From contig JBPOFM010000005.1 in NCBI GenBank assembly GCA_051252455.1, positions 236,780 through 300,779 on the forward strand: a stretch of DNA of 64,000 nt, given 5' to 3'. A program made the translations under genes and the position numbers. The DNA is from JBPOFM01 sp051252455. GTDB lineage: Bacteria; Bacteroidota; Bacteroidia; Flavobacteriales; Flavobacteriaceae. Below the pieces are notes generated by a model, which was not told where the DNA came from, searched no databases, and saw only the letters and a list, made by a program, of their open reading frames with translations. Positions within the stretch are counted from its first letter, which is position 1. Every line of letters starts with the position of its first letter. Of the stretch, positions 61,950 to 64,000 are shown one piece after another.

Positions 61950-62634
61950 TTATAATTCTTTTAGAGGATAGTTTTTGAGTTTCATTTTGAGTTCGGAATT
62001 CTTTACTTTTCTTTCAGTAATAGAACTGACCATAAGTCTTTGCTCCCAATAAATTCCTTTGTTTATAGTTACAATAGGTATTCCTTTACCAACTTCTGCT
62101 ATTTCGTTAAAATTACCTTCTTTATAATTCTTATACCAACTTGGATTAATAGATAAATCTTGTGCATATTTAAATAAACCCCCAACTTCAAATGATTGTC
62201 CATTATAACTGTCTCCTGTAACAATTGTTTTAGTTTTTATCACGGTACAAGGATGATTAAGAATTGTACTGTCATTCAAAATTTCAAATGTAGTTTTTGA
62301 ATCATTTTTTGTAATGTCTATCCAGAATATTGTATCCGAATCAAAAGTTTTTATATAGGATTTTTGGGATTTTAAATTCAATATTCTTTTTTGGAGTAAT
62401 TTTCCACTGGGTGAAAAATATTCTTTTTTAAAGTTACCTTTTTTAAAAGTCAGAATCATTTTAGACCCAATCAGTTCCTTAATTTTTTCAGAGTCGAATT
62501 TTTTGTCATAGGGAGAATATTCGATTTCATAGGTTATCTGTCCTTCGAAATAACTTTTGTCTCCAACATCGGAATTATAATCAATAAACGAAAAAAAATG
62601 TAATCGAAAAAATCAGTAATAATATTCTTTTCAT
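61950..62634 (-). pseudogene. Frameshifted exported protein gene (T8 tract)
   Basis: From ATG 62634 the minus strand encodes a signal-like N-terminus (MKRILLLIFSITFF), then a run of eight T's (62591-62598) moves the frame to a TGA. Dropping one T gives a continuous protein of ~227 aa (SFIDYNSDVGDKSYFEGQITYEIEYSPY.. joined to MILTFKKGNF at 62459). The downstream part (61950-62459, 169 residues) is otherwise intact. The pattern GQITYEIEY.. and later strands resembles secreted DUF4412/GLPGLI-type proteins. Either a phase-variable or broken gene, or a sequencing error in the homopolymer, explains it. It lies between elements H and I. Confidence 0.75.
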
Positions 62635-62649
62635 ACTATTTGGTCTAAT

Positions 62650-62785
62650 GGCACATGCCGGTCTCGGCCATCAGTAGTTGCTTGGGTTAGCAGTTAACTT
62701 TGCAAGAACACATCAAGCCAAAAATCCGAGAGGATTTTCGGAAGTAGGCGAGAACAAGCAATTACTTATAGCCATTGTTGTAAGC
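62650..62785 (-). repeat. Cassette-boundary element I (attC-like)
   Basis: A ~136-bp copy with a central hairpin (AAAATCC..GGATTTT near 62720-62738) and end box TTATAGCCATTGTTGTAAGC (62766-62785), 6 bp from the stop of the coiled-coil gene. Its left part (GGCACATGCCGG..TAGTTGCTTGG) is more diverged. Confidence 0.6.
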
Positions 62786-62791
62786 TGGCGT

Positions 62792-63757
62792 TTATTTTCT
62801 TAAGAGTAAAAGTCTTTCATCTAAATCCTCCTCAAAAACTTTGTTATATCGATAAATAATTTTTCCTATTGGTGTTAAATCTTCTCGTTTTTCTCTTTCA
62901 AAAGCCAAGCCTCTTTTAATCATTTCAGTTAATAATTCACCACCTATCGAGCCACCTGTTTCAAAAAACTGTCCTAAATGCAAAAAAGCCTTCCATTTAT
63001 CATCATTTTTTAGTTCCTGTACTTTCTCCAAAATTTCAGGTGGAAACTTATCAATTGTAGAATAGAATTTTTTACTCTTTTCGTTAAAATATAAATGTTC
63101 ATATCCTTTAACTTTCTCTAGATAATTACTATTATCTTTTTCAAGTGACTCAATAGAATTTTTTAAACCATCTATTTGCAGACTTTTTTTATTATTTTCA
63201 TTTTTAATGGATTCTAATTCATTTTTTGTAGAATCTAATTTTGCTATTGTTTCACTTATTGTATTTGTCTGCTGTAATAAATTTGCATCCTTTTGTTTTA
63301 ATTGTTCAGTTTGTTCATCAATAGTTTTTGAAAAATTCCTAACATAGTTTCTTTGCTCTTCATATTGGTCAAAGTATTGTTCACGTTCTTTAACAACTTC
63401 ATCATATTCAGTTCTACGAACGACATTTTTATTGACAATTTTTCCTGTTATAAAAGGCATAAGTCCAAACTCAATGAATAAAACTATACTTCTTGTAAGA
63501 ACAACGATTAAATAGCCTACAAACATATAAAGTAGAGCTTGTAAGGCATCCCATAAAAAAGATTTCCAGGTTATGTTATTTACAATATAGCTTTGTACAA
63601 ATTCTAATTTTTTGTCTAAAGTAAAATCTTCGTCGAAGTTAAAGACACCAAATATTAATTCCCAATGGTGAATTATTAAGACTATGATAAGTGTACCAAA
63701 ATAAGGATTGGTCAGTTTATCTTTTATGTTGCTGAAAAATGAATTTACTACTTCCAT
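62792..63757 (-). CDS. Membrane-anchored coiled-coil protein
   Basis: This 321-aa protein begins with a short lead SNIKDKLTNPYFGTLIIVLIIHHWELIFGVF, a NPxFGT..W motif near a first membrane helix (about 18-37), then a second hydrophobic part (about 68-105). A long coiled coil (about 120-220: KEREQYFDQYEEQ..KQKDANLLQQTNTISETIAKLD..) follows, and a C-terminal ~75-residue domain with a winged-helix-like pattern (GGELLTEMIKRGLAFEREKREDLTPIGKIIYRY). The N-terminal module and layout resemble Bacteroidota proteins found in defence islands, but no named system is recognised. It is a single-gene unit bounded by a 9-bp inverted repeat (62777-62785 and 63807-63815). Confidence 0.68.
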   Translation of the reverse strand: MEVVNSFFSNIKDKLTNPYFGTLIIVLIIHHWELIFGVFNFDEDFTLDKKLEFVQSYIVNNITWKSFLWDALQALLYMFVGYLIVVLTRSIVLFIEFGLMPFITGKIVNKNVVRRTEYDEVVKEREQYFDQYEEQRNYVRNFSKTIDEQTEQLKQKDANLLQQTNTISETIAKLDSTKNELESIKNENNKKSLQIDGLKNSIESLEKDNSNYLEKVKGYEHLYFNEKSKKFYSTIDKFPPEILEKVQELKNDDKWKAFLHLGQFFETGGSIGGELLTEMIKRGLAFEREKREDLTPIGKIIYRYNKVFEEDLDERLLLLRK

Positions 63758-63806
63758 TTAGGATTTTACGATTATTTTCATTGGTTTACGGATATTAGTT
63801 TCGCTT

Positions 63807-63938
63807 GCTTACAACGTTTCTTGTGTATGAGCCGTTGCGTGTCTCACACACGAACCATTAAAGGTACAAAACTGCGCTGGAAAATTCCCAAGAATTTTAT
63901 AGATGAGCGATGACCAAGCAATGGCTTATACACGGCTT
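63807..63938 (-). repeat. Cassette-boundary element J (attC-like)
   Basis: A ~132-bp copy opening with GCTTACAACGTTTCTTGTGT (63807-63826) and ending CTTATACACGGCTTAAG near 63938, with GTTGCGTGTCTC, ACCATTAAAGGTACAAAACTGCGCT, TTCCCAAGAATTTT and AGATGAGCGATGACC blocks shared with G. The gene it terminates lies beyond the right edge. Confidence 0.72.
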
Positions 63939-64000
63939 AAGTTTACAATTCATTAAATTAGAGTATAAATCAGAAAGAACAAAAGAGAGAATTAAGGTTA

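Noticed and set aside
57765..63938. Canonical integron with standard attC sites
   Set aside because: Boxes read CCACAAC/GTTGTGG or variants, not RYYYAAC/GTTRRRY, and no intI gene is in the window, so only 'attC-like' is claimed.

Overview
The window is a chromosome segment from a low-GC member of the Bacteroidota, almost certainly family Flavobacteriaceae. The evidence is the absence of Shine-Dalgarno-like starts, many short lipoprotein signals (Cys followed by Ser/Asp/Asn-rich sequence), a YtxJ-type bacillithiol protein, DUF5686, DUF6503 and DUF6952 family proteins, NhaC, an SLC13 carrier and a Bacteroidota-type small SRP RNA. I cannot name the genus.

The layout has three parts. (1) Left accessory end, about 1-2250. 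A two-gene Pycsar antiphage system (cyclase plus membrane effector) and a zinc-ribbon/membrane-protein pair all run on the minus strand, each followed by a ~133-bp imperfectly palindromic element. (2) A conserved core, about 2985-57262. It starts with an unrecognised 310-aa protein followed by a 12-unit heptanucleotide repeat. Next is a TetR-controlled SDR/dehalogenase/carboxymuconolactone-decarboxylase-like cluster with two matching palindromic operators. Then come a DASS transporter, an omega-aminotransferase/methylmalonate-semialdehyde dehydrogenase pair, adenine deaminase and TilS, PabB, a DEAD-box helicase with an S1/P1 nuclease, dihydrolipoamide dehydrogenase, and a divergent Lrp regulator/methionine gamma-lyase-like pair. 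NhaC is followed by a peroxide-defence run (peroxiredoxin, thioredoxin, KatG). The rest of the core holds a YbiT-like ABC-F protein, an FSA-like aldolase, SRP RNA, glutaminyl cyclase, SHMT, fumarylacetoacetase, ClpB, DeoC/DeoD, SmpB and a DUF5686 outer-membrane protein. (3) Right accessory end, about 57765-64000. All genes here are short or unusual and on the minus strand, and most are followed within 3-17 bp of their stop codon by another copy of the ~133-bp element.

The most striking result is this cassette-like organisation. In minus-strand reading, each element begins just after a stop codon with a (G)CCACAAC-like box and a GTGTAT box, has a central hairpin, and closes with ATACA(C/T)..AACGTTGTGG-like boxes. 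The unit holding the Pycsar genes is bounded by a perfect 10-bp inverted repeat, and the 63-kb coiled-coil gene by a perfect 9-bp one. This is the geometry of integron cassettes and attC sites, but the boxes do not fit the canonical attC consensus and no integrase lies in the window. The accessory ends therefore look like integron-like (CALIN-like) cassette arrays that carry phage-defence and unknown membrane or secreted proteins. Positions of genes and motifs were read directly; family assignments rest on motif recognition, and no database search was run.
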